NCBI GenBank assembly: GCA_947461325.1
Contig: CANHLD010000085.1
Coordinates: 1 to 7,204 of the forward strand
Source: Comamonadaceae bacterium
GTDB lineage: Bacteria; Pseudomonadota; Gammaproteobacteria; Burkholderiales; Burkholderiaceae_C
Reading direction: 5' to 3'
DNA: 7,204 nt
Under the pieces are notes generated by a model that saw nothing but the letters and a program-made list of their open reading frames with translations, did not search any database and had not been told where the DNA came from. Positions 5,962 through 7,204 of the stretch are shown here, one piece after another. A program made the position numbers and the translations under genes. Each line of letters begins with the position of its first letter. Position 1 is the stretch's first letter.

Positions 5962-6581
5962 CAATGAGCTTGGGTCTGCAAACTGATAACTTGCGCATGC
6001 TGCGAAAGCTGGCAGTGGTGGCTGTTTTAATGTTTGGCTTTGGTTATGCATTGATACCTATTTACAGAGCCATTTGTGAATTGACGGGTATCAATATTTT
6101 GGCGTTGGGCGAAAAAGAGCTGCCTGGTTCCGGCAATGCTCGTCTAGCTGCCGCTCCCGCCAATACGCAAATAGATACCAGCAGATCCATCACGATTGAA
6201 TTTGATGCAAATTCTCGTGGACCTTGGCATTTCAAGCCCATGCAAAATTCTGTACAAGTGCACCCGGGCGAGTTGACCACGGTGATGTATGAATTTCAAA
6301 ACGTTCAAAACCGCACCATGTCAGCACAGGCCATACCTAGCTATGCACCCCGCGAAGCAGCTGCGCATTTCAATAAATTAGAGTGTTTCTGTTTCAATCA
6401 GTACACCTTGGCGCCGGGTGAGAAGAAACAATGGCCAGTGGCTTTCGTGGTGGACCCTAAACTGGCCAAAGGTGTGAACACCATCACGTTGTCTTACACT
6501 TTTTTTGAAGTCGGAAGCAAAACCCCGGCTGCCCCTTCAAGCACTGTATCGAGTGTCAAGTCAAAGGAAGACGGCGTATGA
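5958..6581 (+). CDS. ctaG: Cytochrome c oxidase assembly protein CtaG/Cox11
   Basis: This 207-residue copper chaperone delivers copper to the CuB site of CoxA. One N-terminal membrane helix (about 17-36) anchors a periplasmic immunoglobulin-like domain. YRAICELTGIN at 36-46 carries the conserved Cys40 next to the helix. The Cu(I)-binding CFCF lies at 143-146 (Cys143, Cys145), preceded by the conserved NRTMSAQAIPSYAP region (118-131) and followed by FVVDP (163-167) and NTITLSYTFFEV (174-185). The length is usual, with a Ser/Lys-rich C-terminal tail. ATG 5958 overlaps the stop of the small protein by ATGA; ATG 5964, two codons later, is an alternative. Neither has a Shine-Dalgarno, which supports translational coupling. 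The stop overlaps the next gene in the same way. Confidence 0.96.
   Translation: MTMSLGLQTDNLRMLRKLAVVAVLMFGFGYALIPIYRAICELTGINILALGEKELPGSGNARLAAAPANTQIDTSRSITIEFDANSRGPWHFKPMQNSVQVHPGELTTVMYEFQNVQNRTMSAQAIPSYAPREAAAHFNKLECFCFNQYTLAPGEKKQWPVAFVVDPKLAKGVNTITLSYTFFEVGSKTPAAPSSTVSSVKSKEDGV
6563..6570 (+). promoter_or_regulatory. Ribosome binding site of the DUF2970 gene
   Basis: AAAGGAAG lies 7 nt before the ATG at 6578, inside the end of ctaG. It supports the ATGA-overlapping start. Confidence 0.65.
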
Positions 6582-6805
6582 ATCCCGACCAAGTTAATGT
6601 AGTCGCCCCAGTGAATGTCAGACGTCCTTTTTGGCGTTCCATTGTGGCCGTGTCATGGTCTTTTATTGGTATCCGTAAAAACAGTGAATTTCAAGAAGAT
6701 TTGTCGCACATCACACCTTTGCATATCTTGGGTGTTGGATTGGTGGCGGGTTTGTTATTTGTGGCTGGATTGATGGTTGTTGTCAATCTGGTCGTTACAA
6801 AATAA
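6578..6805 (+). CDS. DUF2970 family small membrane protein
   Basis: This 75-residue protein has a short N-terminal region, then FWRSIVAVSWSFIGIRKNSEFQ split across residues 18-39, EDLSHITPLHIL (40-51) and one membrane helix at about 50-72. The motif of W-S-F-x-G-I-R followed by a short polar stretch and a C-terminal helix is that of DUF2970, a proteobacterial family found in cox operons between ctaG and coxC. No biochemical function is established; a role in oxidase assembly or stability is inferred only from its fixed position. The start overlaps the ctaG stop by ATGA and has a good ribosome binding site. coxC follows after 11 bp. Confidence 0.85.
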   Translation: MNPDQVNVVAPVNVRRPFWRSIVAVSWSFIGIRKNSEFQEDLSHITPLHILGVGLVAGLLFVAGLMVVVNLVVTK

Positions 6806-6811
6806 AAGGAG
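6805..6811 (+). promoter_or_regulatory. Ribosome binding site of coxC
   Basis: AAAGGAG lies 5 nt before the ATG at 6817. It is the strongest ribosome binding site in the window and settles the coxC start. Its first base is the last base of the DUF2970 stop codon. Confidence 0.8.
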
Positions 6812-6816
6812 TCGAG

Positions 6817-7204
6817 ATGAGCAGCACAACACATGGCGCCAAGCCTTATTACTTTGTACCAGAGCCTTCGCGCCACCCGGCATCGGCAGCTTTTGGTTTG
6901 TTCTTTGTCATTTTGGGTGCCAGCCAATGGGTGAATGATGTCAGTTGGGGCAAATACGCTTTGTTTGCCGGTTTGGCAATTTGGTTGTTTGTGCTATTCC
7001 AATGGTTCAGCGAAGCGGTACATGAAAGCGAGTCTGGTCAATATGGCCGCAAGATCGATTTGTCTTTCCGCTGGGGCATGAGCTGGTTCATCTTCTCTGA
7101 AGTCATGTTCTTTGGTGCATTTTTCTCCGCCCTGTGGTGGGCCAGGATGCACTCACTGCCTGCGCTCGGTGACAGTGAAAATGCACTATTGTGGCCAGGT
7201 TTTA
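6817..7204 (+). CDS. coxC: Cytochrome c oxidase subunit III, N-terminal part (cut by window edge)
   Basis: The frame is open from ATG 6817 to the window end, giving 129 residues starting MSSTTHGAKPYYFVPEPSRHP. Membrane helices are seen at about 23-39, 47-65 and 86-108. The subunit III signature FRWGMSWFIFSEVMFF (84-99) is present with the conserved membrane Glu95, followed by FFSALWWAR (102-110) and LWPGF at the edge. Subunit III contains no metal centre; it stabilises the core and helps maintain proton uptake through the D-channel. A full protein would be about 280-295 residues, so slightly under half is shown. No irregularity is visible in the part present. Confidence 0.95.
   Translation, partial: MSSTTHGAKPYYFVPEPSRHPASAAFGLFFVILGASQWVNDVSWGKYALFAGLAIWLFVLFQWFSEAVHESESGQYGRKIDLSFRWGMSWFIFSEVMFFGAFFSALWWARMHSLPALGDSENALLWPGF

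Overview
This window is an ordinary, tightly packed bacterial chromosomal segment. It most likely comes from a betaproteobacterium of the order Burkholderiales. The evidence is the gene order coxB – coxA – 37-residue membrane protein – ctaG – DUF2970 – coxC, a CoxB fused to a cytochrome c domain, and a BioC-like methyltransferase next to comF. I cannot fix genus or species. I see no mobile elements, CRISPR arrays, rRNA or tRNA genes, and no frameshifted genes.

Left part (1-1943). A minus-strand gene cut by the left edge encodes the N-terminus of a ferredoxin/flavodoxin-NADP+ reductase (fpr). It diverges across about 100 bp from a plus-strand MaoC-type (R)-specific enoyl-CoA hydratase-like gene. 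The hydratase gene converges on trmL (tRNA wobble 2'-O-methyltransferase), and their 3' ends overlap by 10 bp. trmL lies 6 bp downstream of comF (phosphoribosyltransferase-fold protein with zinc-finger cysteines) on the minus strand, so comF-trmL looks like a two-gene operon.

Middle (1944-3003). A BioC-like SAM-methyltransferase-fold protein starts only 28 bp from the comF start, in the opposite direction. Its glycine-rich SAM loop is strongly degenerate, so its activity is uncertain. It is followed by a 130-bp intergenic region with a clear extended -10 promoter and two perfect 10-bp palindromes placed 20 bp centre to centre.

Right part (3004-7204). This is the start of an aa3-type cytochrome c oxidase operon: coxB (CuA plus fused haem c domain), coxA (haem a, haem a3, CuB), a 37-aa small assembly-type membrane protein that is easily missed by gene callers, ctaG/cox11 (CuB insertion), a DUF2970 membrane protein, and the 5' part of coxC. 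Several genes overlap by ATGA, suggesting translational coupling of catalytic subunits and assembly factors. The encoded machine oxidises cytochrome c, reduces O2 to water and pumps protons across the inner membrane.

I found no strong evidence of an undescribed system. The most useful leads are the palindrome pair at the cox promoter, the 37-aa protein, the degenerate methyltransferase and the DUF2970 gene.
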